Source: Astrothelium macrocarpum (taxonomy: Eukaryota > Ascomycota > Dothideomycetes > Trypetheliales > Trypetheliaceae). From it: a stretch of 64,000 nt of DNA. A program made the position numbers and the translations under genes. The stretch's first letter is position 1; each line of letters opens with the position of its first letter. Location of the stretch: contig JAGEMR010000045.1 of NCBI GenBank assembly GCA_021030915.1, positions 1-64,000 on the forward strand, in the 5' to 3' direction. Shown piece after piece: positions 11,748-23,713 of this stretch. The notes under the pieces are model-generated. The model was not told the DNA's origin and ran no database searches. It was given only the letters and a program-made list of their open reading frames with translations.

Positions 11748-12991
11748 ATGGGAGTTACTGGATCGGGCAAAAGCACTTTCATTCAGACCGCAAGCGGGGA
11801 CGAGGATATCCAAATCGGCCACAAGCTCGAATCTTGTAAGATGTTCAACTGGAATCGCACGATTAGCCATTTGAAAGTCTAAAACGTGTTGTAGGTACTT
11901 CAGATTTGGTAGCATATTCGTTCCATCTACAGGGATACAACGTCAACCTCGTCGACACACCTGGCTTCAATGACACGTACAAATCTGAAACCGAAGTACT
12001 TCAGCAAATCGCAGAGTGGCTAAGAGAATCATATGAGGAGAACACCAAATTGAACGGGGTTATTTACCTCCATAACATCAACCATAATCGCATGGAAGGG
12101 TCCGCCTTGCGAAATCTCAAAATGTTTCGTCAGCTTTGTGGCAACGACCCGCTCAAAAATATTGTCTTGGCAACCACATTTTGGGATGTTGTCGATAAAC
12201 AACTGGCTCTAGAACGAGAAGAGCAACTTCGATCTAATGAGGACTTTTGGGGAGACATGATAGCAAGAGGCTCAGACATGAAGCGGGTAACAGACCGGAA
12301 TGCTGCACTGGACATCATATCACTACTCCTCAACAAGTCCCCAAGAACGTTAAAGATCCAGCAAGAACTCGTCGAAGAGGAAAAACCTTTGATCAACACT
12401 GCAGCTGGTCAGGTGGTCAACGAAGAGCTAGTCAGACTTGAGCAGAAGCATAGAGAGGATCTGGAAAGAATGCAACAAGATATGGAGGAAGCAATACGAG
12501 AACACGATGATGAACTCCGCGAAATACTTGAGAAGCAACAACAGAAACTCAACAAGGATCTAGAGAAGTTGCAAAAGCAGCAAGAGCAGCTCAAATACGA
12601 CCGCAGAGCAGAAAAGCGGAGGATGGAGAATGAATTCGAGAGTCGGCTATATGACATGCAACTCAAGATGGAGCAGCACCAAAACCAGCAAAGAAAGGTG
12701 CGAGAAATGAGCTTCGAGCAGGCCGTGGCTCTAGTCAGGGCTAATGAAAGCAAAATCAGGATTGAAGAACGGGAGATGCTCGAAAAGAAGATTGCTGAGT
12801 TGACCGAGGCGAAGGTCGCCTCAAAGAAAACGGGTGGTAAGAAGCGACGTATAACGGGAAAAGTTCTGGTCGGCGCTCTGAAAGTAGCGCTCCCCACAGC
12901 AACGATGGCTCTTCTTGGCTTTCCAGTACCATTCCCGTTCGGCAATAGTCTCTTCACAGACGGCGGTGGCTCGCCCGGTAACTCGGATTAG
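11748..12991 (+). CDS. P-loop GTPase (AIG1/GIMAP-like) with coiled-coil tail
   Basis: Exons 11748-11835 and 11895-12991 (59-nt intron), 394 residues from the Met at 11748. The P-loop GVTGSGKST lies at residues 2-10, the G3 motif DTPG at 50-53, and a TTFWD segment stands where other GTPases have N/TKxD. Residues about 165-300 are a charged, Glu/Lys/Gln-rich coiled coil; the tail has a hydrophobic, Pro-rich stretch that may bind membrane. Related fungal proteins usually have 15-25 residues before the P-loop. Such a leader can be read from ATG 11676, but an in-frame TGA at 11730-11732 interrupts it, so either translation starts at 11748 or the allele is damaged. Function unknown; G-domain plus coiled coil suggests self-assembly. 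Confidence 0.8.
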
Positions 12992-13862
12992 GACCGTACG
13001 GGTTATAAGGTACAAACCATTTTCTGGGTATTAAATTCAGTATGCATAGCTTGCTGCTTTGGTGAAGCGATTTATAATCCCTAGGCTACATCTTGATAAG
13101 CATTCTTTCTTGTACTTAATCTCTCATAGTCAACCTTCCAACACGGATAGCAAACGGTGGCTATCATAGCTGAATCCATATGATATAAGCTGGCGGCCTT
13201 GCTACATTCACGTTTGTTGCCGCAATATCCTGTTCAATACTCTAACATGCTAAAATCATACTGCTGCCATTACTAGAATTGTCCACTCCAGATTTATGAG
13301 CCGTAGGCATACTTGGTACTCTCAGTACAATAGCATCACTGGTGATTTTGTCGCATAATCTCGGCTCAGAGAGCCCGGAGTCGAGCCGATCCTTGCAATT
13401 CCTTTCGGCAAGCCTCTGTGCATCTGTGGCCTTGATACTCTCGAAGCCGAGCTCGTATTTCCAAGTGTTGTGCTGGCGACGTTCCGAACCATCGAGCATC
13501 GGTACTTCACTAGGACCCCGTTTGCCAGAAGAAATAGTAGAGTCTTGTACAAAATCCCCATCATGGATCCTTCGAGATGGAAGGCAAGCTAACTTAAGGC
13601 GATTAACCGCTTGTTCAGCCGTGCTATAACTCATGGAATGCGCTGACGATCGTGAACGGAGCTATATCGCCACTTCGTTCACGCACGAATGCGTCGCCAA
13701 GACCCTTCTCCTCGCAGGTTACCAACGATTTTGAATCAGTTTTGAAGACATCATGACTCCACAAAGATTGATTGCCGGCGATAGCATCCGAGCTATAATC
13801 CCTCAAGACTTCGTGTCTTGTCGGACATCGTTAGCCAGACTGAAATGTTTAGAATGTCTTAA
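12992..13862. other. intergenic
   Basis: No supported gene. A minus-strand frame at 13242-13634 (130 codons from an ATG) has no family resemblance. Confidence 0.4.
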
Positions 13863-14725
13863 TTGCCAGGTTTATCGCATCAGCAGAGAGCATTTCACGA
13901 GCCAGAGAAAGAATTGCAAAAAATAGAAAGCATACAAAGGATATCAACAATGAAGCTGCACAGCAATCCGCTGGATACTAGAAGCATTTGGAAGAAGACA
14001 AAGGTAAGACTGAAAAGAAACGGCAAAAACTGCAGACCGATATCAAAGTAAGCATCAGAGAAGACCATTAGTACAGTTGATAGCACATTCTTGGATGGTT
14101 GAAAAGGTTGACTTCAGGCCAGACCAGGGCCTGCTTTCGGAAAACGAGATATTAAAAAAGAGCGCCCCAGCGGGGCGAACGCTACGTAATTTCAGAAAAA
14201 CATTCAAGAGATTACCGCCTTTTCTTTGGGGACGCGACGACCGGTTGTTCGCAGAAGAGAACTTGCGACATCTCATTACGCTTGCTTCTGTAGATGAAGA
14301 CCGACGGAACAGGATTTGAGGAGCCATTCTAGTTAACTGTTTAAGCTGAATTCTTCCTTCAAACTCAACTTTGTCGCGCGAGAGTGATTTCAAGGTTTAT
14401 CGTTTGTGTAGGACCAAGACGGAAAAACCTGTGTCCAGGGCGATTTGTGTTTCTCTCGGAAAAGCGCGTCCAGCGTTTCAGTGTAGTCATTTGGATACTG
14501 CTCAGCGCCATTCTCTTGGTCAAAGCGATTATCTCTCTGCTATTAACGCCCGATGCCAGCATAGACTTGCATGTTGGGATGATTGTGCTATTCACCTATC
14601 TGTTTGCCGATAATCTGGGACTTCTGACCAATGCCCAAGGAGCAGAGATCTTTGCGTCAGCAGCAGCGTATACGGCAGTGCTCGTAGTTTTTGTGATTAA
14701 TGACTTGGGAATGAAGCAGGGCTGA
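13863..14725 (+). pseudogene. decayed DUF6594-family membrane protein
   Basis: Homology to fungal DUF6594 proteins is spread over several frames. A helical N-terminal part (EKELQKIE, near 13911) lies in one frame, LEEDKGKTEKKRQ (from about 13990) in a second, EEDxxRHL-type middle sequence (14077-14319) in a third, and the membrane C-terminus (14384-14725) in a fourth position. The C-terminus carries the family's hallmark hydrophobic helices and the ending SAAAYTAVLVVFV. An in-frame TGA at 14318 follows the middle part, and no good introns repair the joins. I therefore read it as a broken gene, although a short-intron model cannot be fully excluded. An intact relative lies at 20073-21221. Confidence 0.6.
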
Positions 14726-16918
14726 AACCAGAGAAGGAATTAGCCACAGGATTGGTGCCATGAAGGGGGTCAAAAGCCAGAAATCATCAGCCGCGTTTTG
14801 ATTACGTAACGTAGACCCTAGCTCGTGCCCAAGCTCACTACCTAGTGCTGACCGAACAATCTTAACAGCAATCTTGGTAGCATGAGGGGCCAGTTCGCTG
14901 TCGTTTGCAGAAATTTGGACCGAAATTTTAGAAGGAGCGGAGACATCAGATAAGACATTTAGTCTCGCAGTGAAACGACCTACAGAATGGGCATCTATGA
15001 AGAGCTACATAGACGGGCTGCATAAATCGACACCATTAACATACGACTGAATAGCTAATGGATGGCGTAACGACAGAGGAGCAAAGGCCACCCAAGCCAC
15101 TTATTGGAAATTCTCCACAAAGACATATTTGATCGACAGGGGCCAAGAATTCACTAGCTTATTTATTCGATTTGCTGTTCGATAAGGAATATAGCTTCGG
15201 ATTTACACCGCATAGTCAACCTTCACCTTTCATTGAAACCGCTCCCGTTCCCAGCTCCGAAGACGCCTCCTCAGACATCATTTTTGGCTGATCGCTTTCA
15301 CCACCGCTCTGTGTACAGTCGCACAACTGGCAGCTCGCGATCCCATTTCGCGTTCCTCTACGCGTTGTCTCCCTACATCTCAGCAGTTATTTGCTGCGCT
15401 ACCACACTAATGTCAATCTTATTGCTACCATAATCTTCAATCGCAACGTCACGTCTACGATCGTTTGATAGACCGATTTCACGTTCTCTTTGAGCACCGT
15501 ATCTGGTAGGGATATAGGGCTTTAGCCTTGGTAATGAAAGGGTCCGACCCAGCACCAGCAAAAGTTGATACGCCCACGCCTGACAGAAACATGACTGGAA
15601 AATTGGGCATGGCGACACGCGCATCTTTGAGGGAGTGAACCGCCAGTAGTATATACCTGTGGCAAAGACGTGATCATCGGATATGGAGGTGACAAAGGCC
15701 GACATCTCCCAGGGGAACGCAACACCGACAACCAGAAATATCGACAGCTGAGATCGACGAGTAAATGGTACTGGAGAACCAGGGTGCCGCTGATTGAGCC
15801 GAATAGGAGAGCAAAGAGACTTTCATGGCAAGTAGCCTCGTATGCAGATGACGATGACAAGTCAAGGCAACGTCGCGTAGCTAAAAGACATACAGCAGAA
15901 AGGCGAGCACGGTACAGCCAGACTCGTTCATATGGCCGTCAGCTAGGTGGATAGTAGCGCACCGCTGCCTGTGGATGTGTTTGACCTGCTGAAGAAGAGC
16001 TTCAAAGTCGCCCTCCGATTCAATCCTTGGACCTTGTACCTCTTCGTATAACACAAAGATGGCGGCAATGATGCGCTGACATGAAGGAGAACGTCGTCAT
16101 AGCGCGCCTCCAGGGCCGCACAGCGGTTTAAGTGTTGAGCTTGCGGGGAAGAGACTAGGCGCTATCAATCAGAAACCCGGAATGAGACACAGTCGCGAGG
16201 AAGTCGCCTATATTGAGCGGGCTGAGTTCCACGGCAGCCACGAAGGGAAAGGTCGGAACCAACATCATGGTCAAATGGGGACCGATTTCTGCGCACTATG
16301 TCTGTTTGAATCCACAGAGCCCCTAGCAACGCTCCAGGGTCGAAGTAATGTTACTGACGCCATTGTATGGAGGGCTGATGGAGGCGTCGCGAATAAAATA
16401 AGGGCCGCTCGGGAAACGCGAATTGTTATCGAACAGGGTTTGAGTCGTTCAAATGCGGGCCTGACCGGAAGTGCGATAATAAAAAGGGAAGAGTGAGATA
16501 TTATGGAGGGACTGTACGCTCTCATAGCTCAAAACTAGAGTTCCGGTTCAATTACAGAACTACTGACTCCTGAGATGTTCGTGGATAGGTGACTCCAGCG
16601 CATGCCCATTAATAGTGTAATAGCGAAATAGCTTCGTACGGTGAAGCGATCTGAGCTGTGGTTACTGTTTGAAAATGCAGATGCCATTGCCCGGTTGACC
16701 CGCGGCAGCTCTAATTTCGAAACCTGTGCAGTAGCCAGACCTATGCAGAATCCCTTCACGCGTCTGTCCAGTAGGCCAGTCATGGTCATTGCGCAGTACA
16801 CATTTAGATATTTGATCAAAAGAGAGTAATGACCCGTATGAGTAGATGGATAAGTTCATAAGTGAACGTAATTGTTTATGCTGTCGGCTGAAAATACTAC
16901 CCATTTGGATCGCTTTCT
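14726..16918. other. gene-poor interval
   Basis: No intact gene. Overlapping minus-strand frames at 15373-15865 encode hydrophobic, Cys/Ser-rich stretches followed by a charged tail, which could be the remains of a multi-span membrane protein. They are interrupted by stops in every frame, and I cannot assign a family. Confidence 0.4.
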
Positions 16919-18634
16919 TCATAGTTCGTATTTTGGAGCATTATCTGCAGAATCTGTAACTTTCGAGATTTTGAAGCCACCTGGAACCTTGCTTTGGAAG
17001 ATGCCGTGGGGATCATATTTGGCCGCCACAGCACGCATCTTTTCAATATTTTGCTCACCGTAGCTGGACAGAGGATCCTGATCCTTATCCGCGTAGTTGT
17101 AGTAGATGAAAGGGTTATCCTCGCCTACACTTCTTGCGTACTCGCTAAGTTCTCGGATAGCCCATGACGCAGTGCTCTCAAAAAGCAGATCTTGTTGCGG
17201 ATTTTGCCAAGACATGTAGATTTGATACACTATCACACCAAAGTCAGGACACATTTTCAATCATGTAGGATGTACTAACAAACTAAATTGTCGGAAAATC
17301 TGTCAAGGCCGAGCATGTTGCCACCCTTATTTCGACTGTTTTTGCTAAAGATGCTTGGAATCGGTTGGAACATGGTATTCACAACCCAATCACCGAAAGC
17401 AGGCCGAAGGCGATTGACAACATCATCATGAATGCTGATGGCCTTCCTGAGGATGGTATCGCTATTTCTCCATGTGAGGGTCATGAACAGGCCTCTTAGA
17501 CCACTGGGGAAGTCCAATTCCAGGGTAAGGTCAGTAATGTTGGTAATTCGCATAGAATCAGATAAGTTTCCCGGAATCGCTAGATACTCGTCGAACACAG
17601 AAGGACCAGAGACAGGTTTTGTATACTCGTAAGCATTGAGGATAATTGTGGTATTCCTCTGAGATTGGTACTGCCACATCGTAATGGCAGATCCGTATGG
17701 GTCATTCTCAACGTTGTTACCAAAATTTACAAAGGCTTGGAGCTGCTGGGATGTTGTGCTCACTGGGTAGGCAACGACGCCGCCCCAAAGGTTTCCGCCC
17801 TCGAACGTAGAAAGATCGAAACGAGTAACGATGCCAAAATTCCCCGATCCTCCTTTCAAGGCCTGAAAGAGGTCCGTGTGTGTCGAATTGTTTGCGTAGA
17901 CAATATCGCCGCTGGCCAGAACAACCTATATCTGTTAGATGATGTCTGCCCAGTCAACACTACTCTTTACCTCATACTGAACCACGTTATCACACACAAA
18001 ACCTTCTCGAGCAGTAAGGAAGGAATTACCACCGCCTAGGACAAGACCAGAGACACCGACCGAAGCTGCGCGACCACCGACAACAGTAACATTTTCTCGA
18101 TCCAGCTTCTCATACACGGACCCCCATGAAGCTCCTGGAAGGACTGTAGCAGTATTGTTTTCAGGATGGTAAGTGGTGGCATTCATGTGGCCGAAATCTA
18201 TGGTCAAACCATTTTCGATGCCTGCTGCACCTGCCCATAGGGTATGACCACCACCGCGGACGGCAAACTGACAGTTTTCAGCCGTAGACAGAGCCGAAAC
18301 GGCGGCTGAAACGTCACCTGCATCCAAGGGGAGGAAGTCGCATTGTGGAGTCAAACGAGCCACCTCAGACCAATACAGATTGGTTCGTGACTCATAGCCT
18401 TCGGTGCCAGGATAAAGGAGCCTACCGCTGAGTTTTGTTGCAGCAAGAATATCACACTATGCTGGTCAATATGAACGCCGTTCTAAGAGAGAGAGCTAAT
18501 CTGATACATACGCAAATTGAAGATTTATTAGCAGCCATTGGGCTCCCAAACCAAACATATTCTGAAGCCAGTAAATCCGCCTTTGCGGCTGCAAGAATGC
18601 TGAGAACGTACGTAATGCATGTGTGACGAAACAT
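16919..18634 (-). CDS. secreted FAD-linked oxidoreductase (BBE-like) 1
   Basis: Four exons: 18634-18512, 18456-17971, 17925-17280 and 17229-16919; introns of 55, 45 and 50 nt keep frame; 521 residues. The N-terminus (MFRHTCITYVLSILAAAKA) is a signal peptide. A PCMH-type FAD-binding domain follows, with RGGGH at about 108-112, whose His carries the covalent flavin in this family, and GGSGNFGIV later in the domain. The BBE C-terminal domain ends in a YDPHGIFQ-type motif (KYDPHGIFQSKVPGGFK). The segment that holds the second flavin-linking Cys in berberine bridge enzymes reads GRAASVGVSGL, with no Cys there, so the flavin is probably attached only through His. Substrate unknown; such enzymes oxidise sugars, alcohols or alkaloid-like metabolites outside the cell. 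Confidence 0.9.
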
Positions 18635-19077
18635 GATTCGGATCGGTGCTGTGCTCAAGGCACAGAACCGCCTTTTCATTTACGTCGAAGTTGCAGAAGC
18701 GGGGAAAAGCCGGCGGACTAGGGGGCAATAGACACCAGCATGTTGATTGTGCGGTACCTATGCGACGACCTGGATGGACGACTGATCAAGATAGTTCTTA
18801 GTAGTATTTTAGCTGCAAGAGACTGGCTGCTGGTTTCTGAGACTGCACTTCTCTTTACAAAGACTTTCGGCGTTGATAGCGGAAGCTCGAGGAATTTGTG
18901 GCTGGCTATCTTTGTCGGTTATGATGGGACTTTTTGAATCGGACGGTATATGTACAAGAAGGAACTAAAGGGAGATATTCACAAACGAAACAGACAGGGC
19001 TTTGCATCAAAATAGACGTTGTGTACAGATTCCTAACATAGACATTCGAAGGTACGTATCCTCAGGAGGCCAGAATG
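18635..19077. other. intergenic
   Basis: Upstream region of the oxidoreductase and downstream region of the small gene at 19078; nothing further recognised. Confidence 0.4.
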
Positions 19078-19563
19078 TCAACGGTTTGGGGTCCTCTCCG
19101 ATGTTCTGCTGGTTTGTGTCCAGTGGTTGCTCGCCGCTCCTCCGCTTGTGTGCGAAGATGATGGTGTTCTTGAAGTTGAACTTGATGGAGCGCGTTGTGA
19201 TTGTCGTACTGGCGTCGATCTCGAAGCTATCTTTGCATCAAGTGCAGCTTCTGACCATTCCCGGCGAAGATATACTTCAGTCTTCACCGAAGTATTTACA
19301 GTCCCAATAATCGAGTGTTCACACCAGCCTTTAGCTGCGTCCTCTGAATCGAAGCAGACCGCAAGGCCATCACCACAGCCTCTGATGAACTTCATGCTCT
19401 TCAATATGGGTAACCACACCGTGTGCTTATCTTCATGAGTAAATATGCGAGCTTCGGGATTTGCAGCTTGGAATTGTGTTGCTTGTTCGGGCTTGAAGAA
19501 CGTGATAGAAATTTCTTTGCGTTCGAAGTCGAACCGTGTTGTTAGCCAAGGGGCACTTGCCAT
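19078..19563 (-). CDS. small hypothetical protein
   Basis: Single open frame of 161 residues from the ATG at 19563. The first 100 residues look globular (FDFERKEISITFFKPEQ..., CFDSEDAAKGWCEH), and the last 55 are a Ser/Thr/Arg-rich, disordered tail. I recognise no family. The sequence is unbroken and has balanced composition, but there is no independent support such as introns. It could be a conserved short fungal protein or a chance frame. Confidence 0.5.
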   Translation of the reverse strand: MASAPWLTTRFDFERKEISITFFKPEQATQFQAANPEARIFTHEDKHTVWLPILKSMKFIRGCGDGLAVCFDSEDAAKGWCEHSIIGTVNTSVKTEVYLRREWSEAALDAKIASRSTPVRQSQRAPSSSTSRTPSSSHTSGGAASNHWTQTSRTSERTPNR

Positions 19564-20072
19564 TGTGCTAGTAGGACACAAATTGCGTATATTGCATAGA
19601 CACGGTGAAAGTAGTGCGAGACGGTGGCATCACGGACCTGAACGGTAGTTGCTGTAGATCCATTCAAATATTCGCGAGAAGCACGACGGTGACCACCACG
19701 GAATAATTATGTAAGGGTAATGCAATGAGCTACCCAGGTAATTGAATGGGGCTGACGCAGGGACATGACTCTCTAGCTCCAATTTCGGCCACCAAAGGAA
19801 TAAAAAATGTGGAATGATCTTAGGCTGCACGAGCCACCTCTTAGTTTGGCAAGTCTCTGCTAGCCATTATGAAAATTGTGAGATAATAATGTGTGGCTTG
19901 CAAGGTTGCAGCCACCGTACGTAAAGGGGAAGGTTTGAAGCTGAGCGACCATTCGATTTGGGGCTAAAAAGTTTAGCATACAGGCAAGCTGAAAGCGATG
20001 TGTATATATGTAAACTTATGATGCGATATGCAAAGGTCCGTGTAATTTCAGCGACTATCTTGGCTAAAATTT
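19564..20072. other. intergenic between divergent genes
   Basis: No gene seen; presumably holds the promoters of the small minus-strand gene and the DUF6594 gene. Confidence 0.4.
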
Positions 20073-21221
20073 ATGAGGGGGACCATGACAGAGCCACAAG
20101 AGAAAAATCGAAGTGTATCGGAGCGAGTCCTTGAAGATGGGACTCTATATGACATCATCGAGTCTGAGGGAGACGAGCGGAAGACTTCTGGCAGTCTAAC
20201 TGGCAGTCAGAGGGGAGCAGACTCTCAACGCCCAGACTCCCAGGGCAACGAACGTGGGAGCCTTGCGCCCAGGAGGTTACGTTCTCAAGAATATGTACAG
20301 CAGATTCACAACGATGACAAGACTGAAGAGATCGCAGACGATGTGGAGAATACGGGCAACGGCATATTTGACTTGCATCCGGGAGACGAGAGACATATAG
20401 CAGAAGACGCAAGTGATTGGTTAATTGCACATCACCTGACAGGCCTACTCAGGGTGGACGATATCTCAAACCACGAAGATCTAAAACAGAAGAAAGGTCA
20501 CATATTTGTGAAGTTTGTGGAGATGCAAAGGATGCGACTCCGCAAGCTTCAGATCAAGCTAGTTTACCAAGCCGTCGAAATGTACTATAAAGGGAGCGAG
20601 CCAGATGGATGGGAACAGAACCTCCAACAATACAGTATGTTCTATGCGTATGCTGCTGACCGACGCGTGAGTTGAATTGACGGTGAGATAACAGTACAAG
20701 CATTAAGGGATAATGATTATGTGCACAGCTGCGCCCAAAGACTGAAGGATCCTTTTGTGGTAACCTCGAAACGTTGGGTCGACGCAAACTTGATTCGCAG
20801 CGCGCTGAGCTCGATTCCCAGTGAGCTGAGGTCGATTCCAGAAGACTCATGCTCAATCGGCCGTAACGCTACTCCAAGCCACATTTCCTCATTACATCCG
20901 CCTCGAGAAACGGGGCCAGAGTCGATTGGTGGGACCCGTCAAACTCTGAGAGACAAGCGTATTCAAACATTCATGTCTCAATTGAGCATGGCGGCAATTG
21001 GCGGAGGCTTCCTCCTTGCCCCAATGTGGCTCATGGTTTTGCATCCCACACGGTACACGGCGCTTATTACAACGTCAGTTTGTGTTGCCCTGTTTGGGTT
21101 TATCATGGCTTGGGTCATGGATCAAGCCACGAATACGCTTTCTGTTACTGCGGCATATGCAGCTGTCTTGGTCGTCTTTGTCGGAGCGAATAATCCCACC
21201 GGCGTATCGAACCAGGCTTGA
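20073..21221 (+). CDS. DUF6594-family membrane protein
   Basis: Exons 20073-20634 and 20695-21221, joined by a 60-nt intron with a GTATGT donor; 362 residues. The first 110 residues are charged and probably disordered. Residues about 115-220 match the helical DUF6594 region (LQxKLVYQAVEMYYKG, IQALRDNDYVHSC). The C-terminus has three hydrophobic helices (GGGFLLAPMWLMVL; TTSVCVALFGFIMAWVM; SVTAAYAAVLVVFVG), the last being the family hallmark. The family is fungal-specific, multicopy and of unknown function, probably a membrane protein with a long cytosolic helical head. A second Met at 20085 is an alternative start. It is the intact counterpart of the broken copy at 13863-14725. Confidence 0.85.
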
Positions 21222-21905
21222 CAATACATGCAAACTTTTATCACGTTTGTACGAATCATACAAGTTCTGTATGGAATCGTGGATGCTGTAAGACAGCAAT
21301 GTTCTCTACAAAGCGCTCAAAAATGGCACTGCATTGGCACCGCTCTTCCCGGATTAATCGGAAACGTAATGTTACTTCAGCAAGCTCAGGCGGTACGCTA
21401 AGAAAAAAACAAATACAGCACTGACAACTATCAAACAGCTACAAATCAATAAAGTTAATAATGAAGTTTATTCAATATTGTAACGTCATTGTACGTAGGC
21501 TTTCCACTTGGGCTGCCACGTCCCTTGCATTTGGCCTCACCAAATCCACAAACTACCTTGAGCGTGATTGGATTGTATACACTTCTATCATTACAACCCT
21601 TATCAAATGCCTGGCCCCTCTTTGCCCTGAGTATTGAATGCGTGTGAGCACTGGATTCAATTCTTGCTTTCTACGTAGAATCGCAACTTCGCCTCCGTGC
21701 ATCCATAGTCGCCTTGGCTCAAAGGTAGAAAAAATTGGGTTTGGAAAACAAGCATATACTAGGAAACGCCAGCAGCCAATAAATCCATCAGCATCACCGC
21801 TCTCAAATTTGCTTCCATCACCCTTCATCTTTTCCCTTGCACAATGATTACACCTCCAGTCTGATCCAACCCCACCAAGTCCCCCACAACAGGTATCCAT
21901 CGATC
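21222..21905. other. intergenic between convergent genes
   Basis: Shared 3' region of the DUF6594 gene (plus) and alpha-tubulin (minus); no gene seen. Confidence 0.4.
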
Positions 21906-23713
21906 CTAATACTCTCCCTCCTCCGCACCCTCGTCTATCGAGTCGGCAGCAACCTCCTCATAGTCCTTCTCGAGCGCGGCCAGATCCTCGCGCGCTTCGC
22001 TGAACTCGCCCTCCTCCATGCCCTCGCCGACGTACCAATGTACGAAGGCGCGCTTACTGTACATAAGGTCGAACTTGTGATCCAGACGCGACCAAGCCTC
22101 GGCGATGGCCGTCGTGTTGGAGAGCATGCTGACGGAGCGGTCGACGGGAGCGAGCTCACTGCCGGGAATGCGTTGGGGCTAGATGAAGGAAAAAAACACG
22201 GTTAGCATTAAATTTGGTTGGAGGAGATACAGGGGTTGTCTGTGACGTACACGTTCGTAGTTGATGCCTAATTTGAAGCCGGTAGGACACCATTCGACGA
22301 GGTTGAAGGAAGCTTTGGCCTTGAGCGCGGCGACGGCGGCCGTGCAGTCACGGGGGACGACGTCGCCGCGGTAGAGCAGGGCGACGGCCATGTATTTGCC
22401 GTTGCGGGGGTCGCAGACGACCATTTGGTTGTTGGGCTCGAAACCTGCATGATACGAATATTAGCGCATTCCTAGAGTTTTTGGAAGATTGACTGGATTG
22501 AAGTATTGGAGAAAGAGCGAAAGACACGTACATTGGAAAGTCAAATCATGCACTTTGAAGCTCTCGTGCGAGCTCTTGTTCGCCGAAATCACCGGCGCAT
22601 AGCTGATCAACGGATAATGGATTCTCGGATACGGCACCAAGTTCGTCTGGAACTCGTTCAAATCGACATTCAGCGCACCATCAAACCTCAAACTCGAGGT
22701 GATCGAGCTGACGACCTGCGCGATCAGGCGGTTTAGGTGCTCGTAGTCAGGACGCGGGATGTCGAGGTTACGGCGGCAGATGTCGTAGACGGCCTCGTTG
22801 TCGACGAGGAAGGTGCAGTCTGAGTTCTCGATGGTGCTGTGGGTGGAGAGGACGGCGTTGTACGGCTCTACCACGGAGGTGGAGACGCGTGGGGCTGGGT
22901 AGACGGCGAACTCGAGTTTGGATTTCTTGCCGTAGTCGGTGGAGAGACGTTCTAGAAGGAGGGCGCCGAAGCCGGATCCGGTACCGCCGCCGAAGGAGTG
23001 GAAGATGAGGAAACCTTGAAGGGAGGAGCAGTTGTCTGGGTAAATTAGACAAGAGCATGAGGTGTCGGAAGTGTCTAGCTGCTCTTACCAGCAACGCGAC
23101 GGATGCGGTCGATCACGCTGTCCACAAGTTCCTTGCCAATGGTATAGTGGCCACGAGCATCTAAAGCGATCATATTAACAATCCTGCGGATTTCGTTTCC
23201 ATTCTTTCACACGTACAGTTATTGGCAGCATCTTCCTTGCCACTGATCAAGAGCTCAGGGTGGAAGAGTTGGCGGTACTGGCCAGTACGGATTTCGTCGA
23301 TTGGCTAAGCCGATGTCAGTCGGGTTTGCGTGTACGATTGCAAGGGTATTCAGGTGGCTTACCGAAGGGTCCAAGTCAACGAAGATGGAGCGAGGGACGT
23401 ATTTGCCGTTGCCAGTCTCGGTGAAGAAGGTCTCAAACGAGCCTTCAGAGGAAGATGGCTCCTTCGCGTCAGGGTCGAGACGGCCATCAGCCTTGAGACC
23501 ATGCTCGAGAAGGTAGCTAGGAGCAGCTGTCAGTATCAGGCCGTCTCATAGTCCAAGGACGAACTTACAGTTCCCAAGCGCTGTTCCCGAGCTGGGTACC
23601 AGCCTGACCAATATGTATATGGCAGACCTGCGTGTGGGCAATTAGCAGGCAGAATTTCCACTGGTGGGGGAGAGACGCGTCGTAGGGGTGAATGAACTTA
23701 CTTCACCCCTCAT
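21906..23713 (-). CDS. tubA: alpha-tubulin
   Basis: Eight exons: 23713-23702, 23627-23569, 23516-23363, 23304-23217, 23160-23089, 23035-22532, 22444-22251 and 22178-21906, giving 451 residues, the usual length. Seven GT-AG introns of 52-87 nt all keep frame. The first coding exon is only 12 nt (MRGE). Diagnostic segments are GQAGTQLGNSAWEL, the tubulin signature GGGTGSG (near residue 143), FVDLDPSPIDEIRTGQYR, and the acidic C-terminus ending EEGEY, whose last Tyr is the residue removed or restored in the tyrosination cycle. It forms the alpha/beta heterodimer of microtubules. A second alpha-tubulin gene is common in filamentous ascomycetes, so paralogue naming is uncertain. Confidence 0.97.

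Noticed and set aside
13242..13806. Two minus-strand frames (130 and 60 codons)
   Set aside because: No recognisable domain, no clear intron to join them, composition like intergenic sequence.
15373..15865. Possible multi-span membrane protein on the minus strand
   Set aside because: Hydrophobic stretches occur in different frames with stops and no intron model or family match could be made.
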